A DNA stretch of 64,000 nucleotides from the NCBI GenBank assembly GCA_013400975.1, contig WBMZ01002679.1:186001-250000 (forward strand). Direction: 5' to 3'. The translations under genes were made by a program, and so were the position numbers. The notes under the pieces are model-generated. The model was not told where the DNA came from. It saw only the letters and a list, made by a program, of their open reading frames with translations, and did not search any database. This stretch comes from Atrichornis clamosus. Taxonomy: Eukaryota > Chordata > Aves > Passeriformes > Menuridae. Below are positions 12,307 through 26,100 of the stretch, piece after piece (within the stretch, counting starts at the first letter, position 1; every line of letters begins with the position of its first letter).

Positions 12307-15300
12307 GATATATTTTCTGTGCATAGGTTTCCCAGCACAGGGACTGCCTTCCTTACTACACCCCACCTAAATAGAGAAATCATGATCTGTAAGAGGATCC
12401 CATAGTATTGTCAAGTCAAAGCAGCTTTGAGCACTGTCCTGTGCAGTCATGCACCATGCATCACACCCCTGAAGCATCTGCAAAATAGGCAGAGGGTCTC
12501 CCCCTTTCAGAAATGGGAGAAAAATGCTTTAAGTCTGAAGGACAGAAAGACGAGGAGTGGGCAAGGGCAAATGGTGCCCAGGGAAATAATCACCCAAACT
12601 CAGGAAGCAAGAACCTTGAAGGAAACAGAAAATTGAGCTTGGATAATTTTCCAACTCATTAACTGTTGAAATGGAGCAAATTCTACATCTGGACCTGGCT
12701 TCATTATATTGCAGGACTGAGTCACACTGGCACCTTACTGCCTAATTCTATCCCTTTCTAACCAGACTAGGAAGACAATCCCTTAGACAGGCAGTGTCCC
12801 ATTCCAGACATACCCCTCAAGCAGCTCCAAGTTGCTCATCCAAGATTTATCATCTTCTGTTTACCTGCTGTTCAAAGCCCACGTTACCCCCTTCCCTGAA
12901 ATCCTGGAGGTAAAACAAGCCTGTACAGAGCTAACATAGCTTGAACATGCTGCTGCTCCTGCTCTTTGATCCCACCAAGATGCTCTGGAAATGCTGCGCT
13001 GTGGCAGTGCTGGGGGATGAGGAACAGCCCCAGAGCACCTGGCTTCAGCAGGACAGTTGGCTGTTGAATTGTGCAACACATCTCCATGATTCTGACAGCT
13101 CAGAAAGTCTGTGGCCAGGAGGCCCCACCAAAAAATATTTTAAAATACATGCACACATTTAGTCCCCCTCACTACATTTTTAGGCACCTACATACATTGC
13201 CCACTTTCCAGCTGGGACGGACAGGATTTGAGTTGCAAGGAACTGAGATCAAGCTTAGCAGGATGCCCACACATTTCAGCATCCCACACACTTAATACCC
13301 ATGATTGTTACAACATAGCAACTAGTCTGTAATTAGTACAGACATTGTCAGGGCTGCCTTTATATTACTTATGAGTCATACTACTAAAATATTCTTTATT
13401 CATTATCCAAGACCTTTTCATTTCAGTGCCAGCCATTACCAAGTTGCAGGCTGCACAGGACTGCCAGGCTCGTCAAAGCCAAGTGCATTCTGAGAGAGAT
13501 CTTCATATTTAATCTGACGAAGAGGTACTTTACAAAAGAGTGAGATCAAAAAGGTTCAACTCTGCACAAAAAAGAGAAAGAAAACCTTAAATGTGTCTCA
13601 AAGTAAGGGGTTTTCTCCTTGTTGCTTCTCCAGGCATACATCTACATTTAGAAGAAGCACTTTAAAACTTGTCTTAAATTGTTCTGTCAGTTAATTAAAT
13701 ATTTTTATTTTATTGCCTTTCTAGTCAAGCAAAAAGGAAAAAGGCTCATGGAAAACTCAAACTGCATAGGAAACATTTTTTTCTTCTTTAATATAGTATA
13801 TGGAACGGAAAGGGGAAAATATAGATGAAATGTATTATGACAAGCAAATAAAAGTAGTATCAGAAAATTCCTTTGGGCAGATTCTGTTCTAGCCCACTAG
13901 TACTTACCAAGATTCATTTTTTTATTCACCGTGTTATTAAATCACTGGGTTGGAAAGTCCTTGGGTCATTTCAAACCACTGTCTCCTTGATTTCTTACTC
14001 CTCAAGCATCCTTAATGTGGGATTGTCAGTAGAGCTGATGACAACGATCCCCCCATTTCCCTTGGCAGTGGGCTAATTGTCTGAAAGTTCTTGCTGCTGT
14101 AGGAGAACACTGACAGGTTAATTCAGGCCCTGAGATCAGGTTGGTAAATGAATGGTTAGGTTAAAAAAATATTAATTTGACAACATCAGAAAAGCTTCTA
14201 TAAAAAGCTGCAGTAGGAAGTGAGTGCCTCAGCTCACTGTTCCTCAGCTTGCATGCAGCCAGATGGATGCAGGGAGCTAGCAGGGATGCAGCATGGCAGG
14301 GAAACATCCTGCTGCATACCTGGGCCCTTGGGTGCTCAACTACTGCTGCTTTAAAAGTTGTACTCGGGTCCTTTAGATTGCACCTATTATTTCTTACTGC
14401 TGGAACTCAAGCTGCAGACAGAGGTGCCTCCCCTGAGTCTTATATCTTAAGGGAATGCTGTTTCTCTATTCAGGTAATTTCACAATGTCACGTTCTGCAT
14501 TTCTAAAATCTTTTAAAGCTTTTCTTGAATTCTTTTCAGATTTAGCGCTATACTTTAAAAGATTAGTTTTACCAAAAAGTAGAATGCATTGCTTTTTATT
14601 TTGGAAAGCACACTCTCGAATGTTTTCCCTTCTGAAGTCGAAAGAGTGGCTTCAATTCATTTCTGAAGTTTCTCGGATCCTGTTTCAATGAGCATTCAAC
14701 CTTTGCCCTGCACACAGAAATCTCTGCACTTTGCTGCTTGGTACATCTTGGTTAATGCATTTTAACTTTTTTCTTCTACTTCTGTTTTCTACTCCTTTTT
14801 ACTCCTTAGCTTCTGATTTTACTCCTAATTTACTTAACATTTCTCTTGAGCCTTTGGAAAACTGCTGTATCTATGTTTCAAAGAGCAACTACTTTCCCTC
14901 CCAGACCTGCACCCGAGCTGGACCATTTTTCCCAAACCTTGCAAGCATGAGGGAAAGGAAAAGGCCAGCCCTGGTACCTGTTGGTGCAACACTGAACCAG
15001 TGTAAGAGGTGACTGATGCTCGTGATGCCTGAGATGGGCCTGCCAGTGTTACGTGTCTGAGGAAATCAAACTGGAGTCAAGAATTATCACTGAACTATTC
15101 AGTTCAGCAATCTAATTATTTCCGAATTAGGAAGGACATGGCAGAAGTGCAGTGCATAATATTATCGAGAAGACAGAACACAAAGAATGTATTTACGGCC
15201 TTTCAGGAGAAACCACACTCTGTGGCATCATTTTTGCAAGAATTACAGACCTGGGAAAACACATCCACATGTGTATGAGGAATGTCACCCCAAACCCAGC

Positions 15301-16325
15301 AGTGCTTCTCACCTCGTGCCATGCTGGGACCAGCCTGTGCAGAGAGAGGGGTTCTTCACCCCCGGGAACATTGTGCATTGGCACAAAACGGGGGCAGGAC
15401 CAAAACAACTGCGATGAAGCACTGAACAGACAAAGGAGTGCTGGGGTTACTCAGCCTTTTTCCTCTCCCTTTTCCTCATGCTTTTGACCAGTGCTAAAAG
15501 CACATGGCTCAAGACCCAGTGGTCAGCTTAGGGCTTGAGCAGAGAGAGGTAGGTAACTAAAAGGTACATCACTAGGAATGATCACAGCTGCTGTTTCCAA
15601 ATCGTGGCTGAAGGAGTTTAAAATAATGGAAACTAACAAAAAACTGCTTCTGAGAGGCAGAATAACCTTCTCTATAGCACTAACAGACACTAAATTGTAA
15701 ATTTCTTCATTAACTCGTCTTGCTAGAGAAGAAATGGGGTTTCAGAGGGAATTCAGAAATCATTTCTTCCACATGAAAAATTTGTGCACTTAATTTGTTG
15801 CAGTAAACCACTGCTCTGAATGCTGAGGAGCTCTGTGTTAGCCAGATGATGAAACAGCATCTGCCTTAACTGCTTTTTTTCCCATTTAACTAGTAAAATA
15901 TTTCCATTTCAATGATTAGATGAAAAGCACAGTGGAGAAAATCACAGGAGAAAAGAAATGCCCAGTTTTCTAACCAGGGCTTTAGCGTGAAGTATCTGAT
16001 ATTGCCAGATTCAGCACAAAAGAAAATGATGGAGAATTCTTTTACAAAACATTTACAATGAACAAAGACAGTAAAAGCATGTTGGAGGAGCATGCAGCAC
16101 ACAAGTGAGATTTCAAAACAACACAAGGGACTTATAGGTAGAGAGATACATCTCTTTCATTACCGAAACCGTTTTAGACTTTTCTTGGATCTAAAACCAA
16201 ACAGTGACAATGGAAGGATTTACAGACTTGGGAGCCTGTAATCTGAGTCTGGTTTCCATAGATTTCCAGTTATTCACAAGAAGGTAACTGGAAACTACAG
16301 CCTCATAGCTGTGCCCAACACTGGC

Positions 16326-16380
16326 TCTGTGTCATCTGTAGATGATCTGTAAATCTGTGTCACCTGTAGATGACAGATTC
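16326..16380. repeat. Two-copy 28-bp tandem duplication
   Basis: TCTGTGTCATCTGTAGATGA at 16326 recurs at 16354 with one substitution (CAT to CAC), giving a 28-bp period. The last several bases of the second copy diverge. It is a small local duplication in otherwise unremarkable sequence. Confidence 0.8.
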
Positions 16381-19300
16381 TACCCCACCGAAACTCCTTC
16401 CAGTAGCACACATGCAAGATGCAGCCTGGATGTGACAGTGTCACTGCAGGATAGTGGGAGCTGACTCATTTAACTTCTGGTTCAGCACTGGAAATATTAA
16501 GGACCCTGACCTTTTTTTCTTTAAGCAATGTCCCAGATACTGGGTTTTAACACTGCTCACTTCATGTAAAATATGCCTTACTTTTTAACAAATTCTGACT
16601 AAAATATTATTAAACACCTTTTTCAAATGCTCCTTTTTCACTCCTTCCAAATACTCAGTTCTCATATATTGCAACCAACACCTTACTGCATATAAAAATC
16701 CGTCATTGAATTTGAAGTGAAATCAGAAGAGCTTTAATTGCTCAGAGTCTTGGGAGGCCCCAGCTCTACCTGCAGCAGGAATGCATGCCAGGACTTAGCC
16801 TCTGGATTAATCCCATGGCTCAGCGGGTGGATCCAAGGTTCAAACTGAAGAGGCATGGAATACCCAGGTCGCTGAGCCCAGAAATCCTTGTGGTCAGGAG
16901 TGGGGTCTCCCCACAGAATTTTTCTGCAGGGTTTTTGCTGCAGTCCCCTTCCCTGCATCAGGAGCAGTGTCCAGTGTGTAACTGCCCCACTGCTGCACTG
17001 TGTGTAAGGGACCTGCAGACCAAAATTACCAGGAATAACTTAATTACTGTGCCAAGGCTTTAAGAGCTGAGAAAATGGATTACTGTAAAGATTATTTCTT
17101 TTTCTTGCAACATTTTGGCAGAGTTCTTAGCACAGAAAAAGCATCATTTCCAAAAGTGATCAGAAGGGGCAACTGCCATCCTTTATATATCCTTCATGGC
17201 TAACACAATATTTTTGGCTTAGTCACAGAGTGGCAAGCTCTCTTGGCATTGAAGATGTTGTTTAATATATCTTCTCCCTAGTGCATGTAACACATGGAAT
17301 TGGAGAACCAGCTCTTCCAAATGTTCACATATGAAAGATTTAATATAGACGAACAGCAAATATTAATGTGAGAGAGTCCTGACTCTATCCCCTGCTCCAC
17401 AGGGAGTTTCCAAAGCCTTTCTCTGCCCTTCAGTGTTTTATCTTGCCGGCTGATGGTGTCTCAGTGAGGTGCTTTGTACCATTCTCTAGAGGAAGGAACT
17501 TTGTCCCCATAAGATACAAGACAAAGTAGTGTACAGCTTTGTAGCTTCATCTGCTTTAGCAGCTACAAATATCACAAGGAGAAAACCTTGAGATGTATGT
17601 ATGTCCATAAATGGTCAAAAAAAGCAGAAAGCCACATTTGTAAGAATTTTTTGGTGTAAATAGCAAATAACTGGTCACTGGACATACCCATCTGATAATT
17701 ATTTATTGTTGCAAAACACCATCCTGGTTATACCCTGCACACTCTGCTCAGCAGCCATCTCGAAGCAGTCAGGATTTTCTCAGTAAGGAGAAATCAGAAC
17801 ATCCCAATTCATTTACCAGTGTGCTACAGCCTTTGCTGCGTTCAAATTGCATCTACCTGTCAGAGCTGCTGGAGTTATAGGAAGCACAAGATAGTGCCAC
17901 GGAAGAAAATGTGTCCCTAGGAAAAAGTTACAGCAGTGATCTTGCTGGGAACAGCTGAGCAGCATGGATAATGAGAGTCCTCCTGAAATGTCAGCAGGTT
18001 GAGCAGGGACTCTCGGGCCAATGCTGGGACAGTTCAGCCCCCTCTTGCCATTTAAATGTTATCACAACAATTCCTGTAAGTTTATAAATTGAAAAAATAA
18101 TGGGCAGTACATAGAAATTAATCATAGGTTTGTACTGGGAAAGCAGTTAGCCAAAATATGAAGGACCTTTACAGTGTCACATTTTTGACACAGCACTGAC
18201 TAGTAGGAAGGATTTATGTTTATCTGCTCTGCTTCCAGCCTAATCAGACCAGCATCACTTATAAAGCATATTTAATCTCGCTGGCTTTGTGTGTGCAGCT
18301 CAACTCAGAGCAGAAAGAAGAAAACAATTGCCCCCACTCTGCTCTTCACAGGTTTCGGGAGAGGGATGGCACCGACATTTAGGAGATTTCAGTTCAGATC
18401 CTCACCAAGACCCACAGAGACCCATGTGAGTGGGGTGAGCCCACGCTGAGCCCTCTTTCACCCACCTTTCCTGAGCTGTGCCTCTGCGGAGAGCAGATGC
18501 TGTAGGGCCCTGCTCAGCTGTGCCTGTGCGGAGGAGTTCTAACCTTGGCGTGGTCTTGGAGGAGTGGGGTGTCTGTGTGACCCACCCCACCTTCCTCGCT
18601 GTCCCTGCACTGCACCTGTCCTGCTTGGACGCCCTCCAGGCACGCACACTGCCTGTGCATGAAACTCCCAGCAGAGCTGATGTTTTTATTTGATTTTATT
18701 TCCCTAAACCACTGCTAAGGCTGGTTCTATCAAGCACCTTTCTAGTCTAATATAATGCTGTTGTCACTCATGAAGGAAAGCCAGATGCGCAGCAGATGAA
18801 GCTGTCCAGGAGAGCACCGGTGACAGCACTGCAGATGCACTTAGATGAGATCAATTCATGATAACAGTGCTGAGCAAGGGAGAAGGTGTGCCAATCTCCC
18901 AGCTCAGGTTTGGATACTGCATCTCCTGAGACCTTTAATCCCCATTTTCTCTGCCACTTTTAGCCCTGAGTTTAGCCTGTCACCAGCCTGAGGTTTATCC
19001 AGCACAGACAGCAGCCTCACCTTCCCCACCAAGGACTGAGGGTGAAGAGCAGACAGGCTCCTGCCGTGCTTCAGCAGTGAAAAGATTCAGGTTTTCTTGT
19101 TGGCAGCCCTGGGACTGTTTACTCTTGCCTCCGTGTTGGGCTGGAAGTCAGTTTGTGTGACTGCAAGGACCAGCTTACTGCAGAAAAACAGGTATTGTGC
19201 TGATTTTATTTAAGTGTTCCTAAGTGGTCTTTCATACAAAATATAAATTACCTTGCCCACTGCTTCCCTGACAAATACCTTTTCTAGCTTTTTTATTGAA

Positions 19301-19604
19301 CAGCTGTAAATACGTCACTTAGTATTGTACATGTTAAGTGTGCTTAGGGGTCTTTCTGCCAGCACTATTTCATCTTGCAAAAAGTGGAATATTGACAAAA
19401 TATGTGGTCTTTTAGGTAAGATGTGGTGGCCAGCTGGGCTGAACCCATCACTTAAAAGAGCAGCAGTCCCAGAGAAATGTAGGTGTTTCAGAATGATCAG
19501 GCTACCTTGGCTGGAGAATACCTGGCTGCTCATGGGTTTTATTTTTTGTGCCTGCAGTTTGTAGTGTGATGGAGACCAAGGCTATTTGGTATATTGTTTT
19601 ATGA

Positions 19605-19609
19605 CATTG
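19605..19609. repeat. Left target-site duplication of the LTR
   Basis: The five bases CATTG directly before the LTR are matched by CAGTG at 20150-20154 directly after it, with one mismatch. A 5-bp duplication is the usual length for ERVL-class insertions, against 4 bp for ERV1 and 6 bp for ERVK. Because the match is short and imperfect it supports, but does not prove, both the boundaries and the class. Confidence 0.55.
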
Positions 19610-20149
19610 TGTCATGATTCAAACCCCCCATGGTCTCTTACTCACTCCCTCCAGTGGGAAGGGTAAAACTGAGGAAACTCCTGGGTTGAGGTAAAGACTG
19701 TTCAATAGGTAAAGCAAAAGCTGCACATGCAGGAAAAGCAAAACAAGGAATTCATCCTTCCCAAAGGCAGACAGGTTTTCAGCCATCCCCAGAACAGCAG
19801 GGCTCCGTCATAAATAATGTTGACTTGGGAAGACAAACACCATTACTCTCAACATCCCTGCTTCCTTCTTCTTCCCCAGCTTTATGCCAGGAACATGATG
19901 CCACATGGTCTGGGAATCCCTTGGGTCAGTTGGGTTCAGCTGTCCTGGCTCTGTCCTCTCCCAACTCCTTGTGCACCCTCAGCCTCTTTGCTGGTGGGGT
20001 GGGTGAGGGACAGAAAACCCCTTGACTCTGCTCAGCAGTAACAGAAACATCCCTGAATTATCAATACTGTTTCCAGCACAAATCCAAACCACAGCCCCAT
20101 ACCAGCTTCTGTGGAGAAAATTGACTCTATGCCAGCCAAAACCAGCACA
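19610..20149 (-). mobile_element. Solitary LTR of an avian endogenous retrovirus, ERVL-like
   Basis: Read on the minus strand, this 540-bp element begins TGTGCTGGTTTTGGCTGGCA and ends in ATGACA, so it has the TG...CA ends of an LTR. The 5' part (AATTTTCTCC, then AAGCTGGTATGGGGCTG), the middle (CAGGACAGCTGAACCCAA) and the end (CTCAACCCAGGAGTT) follow, in order, a common bird LTR that I know from many genomes. A CATAAA at 19881-19886 (minus strand) sits where that family has its TATA box. The polyadenylation-signal region near 19700-19710 has decayed (CTATTGAAC). No gag, pol or env sequence adjoins either side, so this is a solo LTR left by recombination between two LTRs. Substitutions throughout show it is old. 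The small open frames inside it are incidental. Family name is uncertain; class is inferred from the duplication length. Confidence 0.85.
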
Positions 20150-20154
20150 CAGTG
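20150..20154. repeat. Right target-site duplication of the LTR
   Basis: CAGTG directly follows the LTR and matches CATTG at 19605-19609 with one substitution. It marks the right boundary of the insertion. Confidence 0.55.
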
Positions 20155-23100
20155 GTAAAATTAAACACAATAAATACTGTGCTTGTGAGTTTTCTGGCAT
20201 TTAGACTCACTTGAGTCAAATTTGAAAAAGCAACTCAACAGGCCACATCATGCCTTTGGGGTTTTGCCCAGTGAGGATTTCCAGCCCCAAGAGCTGCCCT
20301 GTGCAGCATCCCTGACAGGGCCACATTCACTCATTTCTCGGCGGTCAGGCAATAGACTGTGCCTCATATTTCCTTCCTCTAAACACCTGGAAAAGGATTT
20401 TCTCATAGAAAAACTTAAAACACAGAACCTCCAAATTAGACTGTGCTCAAAGGAGTCCCAGAGTGCATGACACTTGCTGAGATCAAAGCACCGGTAGGAT
20501 ACTGACTCCACATCTCTGCAGATTTGGCTACTGCTCTGTCACTTGGGATTTCCCAAACACAGGGCTGTGAGGTGGCTCCTTTGCATGCTCCACCTCTTTC
20601 CACACTTGCTAGCCTGGAAAAGCCCTCTAATACAGATTCACTGAACTAAATCACCAGACACCAGCTTCAGCAGGCTCCTGAAAACAGGGAGTCACCAATG
20701 CCATGAAGGGGATTCCATGTCCTTCATCATCACTTCTGAAGGTGAGGGTGAGTTGCCTATTTAGATGGGTAAGATCATGGGGTGGCACGTAGTGTATAAC
20801 CCTGTGCTAGCTGGCCCCTGCCAATGTCACATTCATGAAGTCAAAGATTATTTTGGCTTTTGTGTTATTTTACACTAGTCCTAAGCACAGGAAGAAGAAT
20901 AAAAATGCCTGTGTTGCACATCACTCGCTATTAGGCTGTGTCTGGTTACATCACATCAGCTGACACAACATAAACCAGTGCAAGCAGATAAAATGTGACA
21001 CAAATGTCATGTTGCATCAGATTTTAAAGAAGTTGGCAGCTTTTACACCACGGATGAAAAATACCAATTTCAACCATCATACCTGTACATATTCAGGATA
21101 AAGCAATACTAGCCACTAATGGCAAGCCACATTTTCCTGTTCTAATGGTGCATCTCTAACTTATAAAATGACCATTTTTACTCTCTGTTATGTTCCTGTT
21201 CCTTTCCAAAAGTCATAAAAAACATGATGCAGACTAACCAGGACAAAGCATGCATCAGCAAGGAATTCATCCACTGAAAAATGGATAAAACTTAGAGCCT
21301 GTCTCAAAAAAACCCACCAAAATCAATAACAACCATTCTATTGATTCAAGCAGGAAATGGATCAAGGTCTCCATGCCTCAATAAATATTTTTACTGTACA
21401 ACTAATTTTGCATTAGAAGGAAAAGCACAGGGGTTTTTCGTAGGCCGAGGGGAAAAAAGCAGAACAAATTTTATGCACCAGAACAGACAAATTACAAAGG
21501 AAAGGCAGCACTTAGGTGATGTATCAAGTGTGTTGGATTTTTCAATGTTTTCTTCATTCTCCACTCATACAGAAATTTTACAAAGAAGAAAGAGCAAGGC
21601 TGATGTTTGCACCAGCAACAGGACCATGACTCATATCCATGCCCCTCCAAGCTAAGCTGGCAGAGCAAACATGGCACTGGGGCATCAGAGAGCCCATGGG
21701 CACTTGACGCCTCCTCACCCAGCAGAAAACAGCTCCGGGACCTTTGGAGCTCTTGTTCCTGTGGCTTCTAAACCAGTCTTTCCAGGGCCAAAACGTGTAG
21801 GTGTTACAGAGAATCCTGACAGTCCTCTGCAGGGATTCTCCTTAGCCACAGCTGCAGCTCATATCAGCTACTTTCAGCAACCTGAGGGTGTTTATCGTGC
21901 AGAGCCTTGGTGGGACTCTGCCTTTACAGCAGGTTATTGTCAGGAGCCTGGAAACTCTAGTGCCACACCAATAAGGTAAAGCTCTGATAACACTATTGGT
22001 TAATAACTTTTATTGCAAACACAAGACAAGTCAAAACTACAGAATTGCAGCCTGACAAAGGGAAGAAAGGAGAAAATGGCCAGCATCAGCACTGCCTGCA
22101 GCCCTCACACATCACCTGCTCACCAGCACACTGCCTGCACACTGCAGCAATAAGCTGCAGCAGCGTGGGGAGGGCATGAGCTGGCAGAGGGATTTTGCTC
22201 CCCAAAATACATCACCTGAGTGGTTTTCTTAGATGCTGATTTTCCTTCTCTCACAATATCATTTATACATTAGAAAAATTTTCCTTCCCTTATTTGTATG
22301 TCTTACGGTGAAAGGAAAAGGCAAGGTATCCCTGCAGGGACTGGGAATCTGGGCAGTGAGCTGGAAGTGTTTGTCAGGGGTACCAGGAATGAAAAGGGCA
22401 CTGTCCAGGTCATATGGTCCTCTGTAAAGTTTCAGTAACCTCCTCCTTATCTTTGTATCTGTCTCATAAGAAAGCTTCAGAAGAGGAGCTGTGTTTAGCA
22501 CCCCTTGCATACCAGATCTTGCTGCGCCGTGCTGCTCATCTTGCTGTGAATCTTCCCTTTCTACATGCCAAGAGCAAAGGCTCATCTCGTACTTGCTGCT
22601 TTTTTTTCCTAAAAGCTCTAATAGCTGCACTCCTCAGCCTGGGTCTGGGGAACGAGAGCACACACAGGGAGATGCTGGGGACAGTGGTGCCAGTCGATAA
22701 TTGTTGAAGTAGTGCTCCGCTGAGATTTTCAGTATATTAGAAAAGGTACCTGTGTTCTTCTCCAGGCTCCCCACAGTAGCTGCTATCAAGGGCAGGCAGC
22801 ACAGAATAGAGACCCCATCGTGGAGGCCAGAACTGCCCAGTGAGAGTTTGCCTTTTGTATGGAAACTCTGATAAAGGGCAGTTGAACAAATCAGACATTT
22901 TCTCTGAAGTGAAAACATTTCCAGCTTATCCTCTTGATCCTTCAGATTGTTATTCATCATGTGCACTAAAGGAGCGCCTGCAGATGGACCCAAGCAAGGT
23001 ATTAATTCAATAATAAATCCGGCAGTTTACCAGTAGACTAAGACTCAAATTGCAAAACAATTCATCTTCGACCCTGTTCATAAGTGCAAAACAGGTATCT

Positions 23101-26100
23101 CGAGGCTGGTAACCTTTTAGAAACACCACGGTGACAGATTCTGCCTGACAGGTTTGATACGAATTTTGCCCGCTGCATAAATATTGATGGGTTTAATGCT
23201 CAGCATTGCAGACTTAATCTTCTTAGCAGGTACATTTCCAGATTTGGAGCTGTGCTGACTGCAGGGTCCCCCCTCGCACCCTGGTGTGGCAGCAGTGAGC
23301 TCGAGGTGTTATTTAGAGTCATTAACCCTTGAAAGAAAAAAGTTAATTGAGAACTGTTCGTGAATGTTGTGTACTTGACCATCTCAGGGGAATTGCTCAA
23401 TTAGTATTCTCTCAGCCAAGTGGATTCAGGTTCATTAAGGGCCTCTGACACATTGAAAAAGGGATGGAGAAGGCACACAAGGGAACAGGGATTGCACTGC
23501 CCTTCCTGTGGTGGGAGAAACAAGCCAGCCTGGCACTGCTGCTGCACTTCCATATTCCCTACAGATCCCCAGGAAATCTCTGTGATCTGGATGAGAAAGA
23601 AGGAGAATAAAACAGGATTTCAATGCGAGTGTTTATTTTCAGACCTTGATCTTCCAAGCAGCTCTTCCCAGAAGGTCTGTGTCCGTGGGGGCTCAGAACA
23701 CATCTCCACCAGCCAGACGGGTCATTTATAACTCCCTTTCTGCAATGTCAAAGCTAACAACACAAAGGACGCACAATATTGAGAAAGACCTAACTTTACT
23801 GACACTATGAAATATTAAGGAAGCAAGACAGGAAAAGAATATTTTTTAAAAAAAGTGTATCAGTTTGCTGGTTTTTGGCTTCTGGACAGCTCGCATTTGT
23901 TTATTCCACCTGTACACCTAAGTTCAACTTTAGATAACTGCTGAAAGTTTATTCTCACTTTTAAAATAAAGAAAGTTTTAACGTAATTGTTTAGATTAAT
24001 GAGCTGCCCAGCAAATTTTCTATTTTGAACCAGAGCCACGCTCAGTCGGCCCTGCCAAACCAAATTCTTTGACCCAATTTCTAAGAATAAATTTCCTCCT
24101 GAAAGCTGAACATAGCAACACCAATCCATATTGTCCAGCCTGCTGAAACTGGAATTTTATAATAGTAATATGCAGAGTCCTCAGCGACAGTGATGCAAAT
24201 TACTGGTTTGGGTTTTTTTTTTGGCCAAGGCTATTCTGAGATTCTGAGGTCAGTACTTACATGACTTGGTGACAAGGGAATTAACTGCACAAAGATCAGG
24301 TAATATTAGAATTAAAAAAACCCTCACTGGGAAAAAATAGAAACATTCAATAATTTATGAAGCATAGATGTGCCATTGGTTAAAGAGCCAAAATTATATA
24401 TTTTTTACTTTTACACTGACAAACGGATACAAGGGGAAAGAAAGGATTTTGTGCTGTCTATTAACTAATATTCTTTGAAAAAATTATGATCAAATATCTA
24501 TGATGAAGCCTTTAAAGATGCATTCTATAGAGTGGAATATCTGGATATCAGAATATCAACTGCCAGTTACCTGCAATCATATAGATCATTTTCCCTGGCC
24601 TCTCTTTTCTCTTTAGGCTGCAAACCCACACCAGGGAGTGTATCTCACTGTCACCTCTTGCCTGCACCATAAATCAGAGGTGGTTTTGCTGCTGAGCTGC
24701 TGTGCTTAAATCAAGTCCTGTGTGTATTAATAAACATAAACTGGCATAGCAGCTGGGTGCTGTAATCCTGATAGGGCTCGAGGAGGCTGCCATCAGTGAC
24801 CTGGCAGCAATTGCACCCTGGCACCCAGGATTTGTATTCCTGCTCTTGCACTGGCTAGAGCAAGACTTCTGCTTGCTTCAGCTAATATAGATTATGCCCA
24901 TTTAGTGTCTCCTGGTGATATGGTTACACGCTGCTTTTCAGGGGAGGTCAGGCTGGAGGGAGAATACAGGATCAGCGTTTCTAGAAGGGCTTATTCTTGC
25001 AAATTCCTCACCCAGGGGCACCGGTGCAGAGCAAGGCCTGGCTGCACTAAGCCAGAGATAACAGCAGCGTCTCAGGGAGGAGCTGTCTGGTGCCGCGTCC
25101 CCAGATCTCTCTGAGCAGAGAGGGAGGCGGCAGCAGCACCAGCCCAGGCTCCCAAAGAGCAGCAGCCTCTGCTCTCCCAGCACAGCACTTGCCTCAGACA
25201 CAACAACAAAGATAGTGCACGAGTCTGGAAGGATGCTGGGGTAATGAGGAATTTGACACCTGGGAATTTGACCCGTGGAGAGCAAAGGCTGCAGCACCTC
25301 AAATACTTGTTGCAGACACACCAGGTCTCCTGAGAGAGCCATTTGCCTCTTTCTGCAGTTGTAAAGACACAAAGCAAATTTTATTGATGTGAACATCTCA
25401 TGAACATGGGTGAAGCATCCTCTGCAGCACATCTTCGCACCCACACATGCTGGAATGTGGCAGGATGAGGTGCAGGCTGTGCTCCAGCTACCCTGAACTC
25501 ACCCACTGCCAATAAGCCCAGCACAGTCACCCAAAAATACCACGCAGAATAGTTTATGATTTACTCATTCTCTGCATTGTCTCTTAGAGGTATTTTTTTC
25601 TGTTGGAAGCGTACAAATATATTTCATAAAACTGATATATCTTAAGACTAGAAATTTTGCCACTCTATCATTTCTGTTTGTTTCAGAGAGAGGACCTATC
25701 TCTGAATCAGGGCAAAGCAGGGACTTTTATTCTCTTTGAATCAGAAACTGGGACAAAGATAAATATTTAACCATATTCAGATGGGCTAAAACGGTGCTGG
25801 AAGTTCTTTTACAGGTTTTTAACCTTAAGCGTCTTGCTCAATTTCAATGTAGATAGCTGCCATCATTGCTTTACATGGTAAGTTTTGGTTAGAATGTTGG
25901 GAAGTTTTGCTTCCGCATGCTGTCCATGATCCTGTCTGAATTTAGCTGATCATCAGTGCTTGATGAAAGACCTCAGCAGCAGTAATGAGGACTTACCTTT
26001 CCTTCAGCCACCACTTACCAGTCAGAGAAAAGCTCTTCTGGCATGTGGGACTGGCATGATGCTACAGCTGAAGTACTGCAGGGGCAGCAGAAGGTCCTGT

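Larger units (their letters stand above)
9221..19604. other. Non-coding stretch with small repeats, no gene recognised
   Basis: No gene is supported apart from the small repeats listed separately. 9.35-10.0 kb and 13.3-14.2 kb are AT-rich. Overlapping plus-strand frames at 14249-14506 and 14455-14691, and at 15152-15487 and 15187-15417, compete for the same bases and carry no motif I recognise. A pyrimidine-rich run with repeated TACTCC-like units lies near 14.76-14.83 kb. An 18-bp near-repeat with a 42-bp offset lies near 18.47-18.53 kb and is too short to interpret. Confidence 0.55.

Noticed and set aside
15187..15417. Plus-strand frame with H and C residues suggesting zinc fingers
   Set aside because: The cysteine and histidine spacing does not fit C2H2 fingers and the linker motif is absent.
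16816..16847. tRNA-like A box (TGGCTCAGCGG) and B box (GGTTCAAACTG)
   Set aside because: The boxes are only 10 bases apart, far too close for a tRNA or tRNA-derived SINE promoter, and no cloverleaf can be drawn.
19817..20200. Several short open frames on both strands
   Set aside because: They lie mainly inside the solo LTR, which does not encode protein.
24938..25444. 168-codon minus-strand frame rich in cysteine and leucine
   Set aside because: Its composition reflects GC-rich antisense sequence; no signal peptide, domain or cysteine spacing that I recognise.
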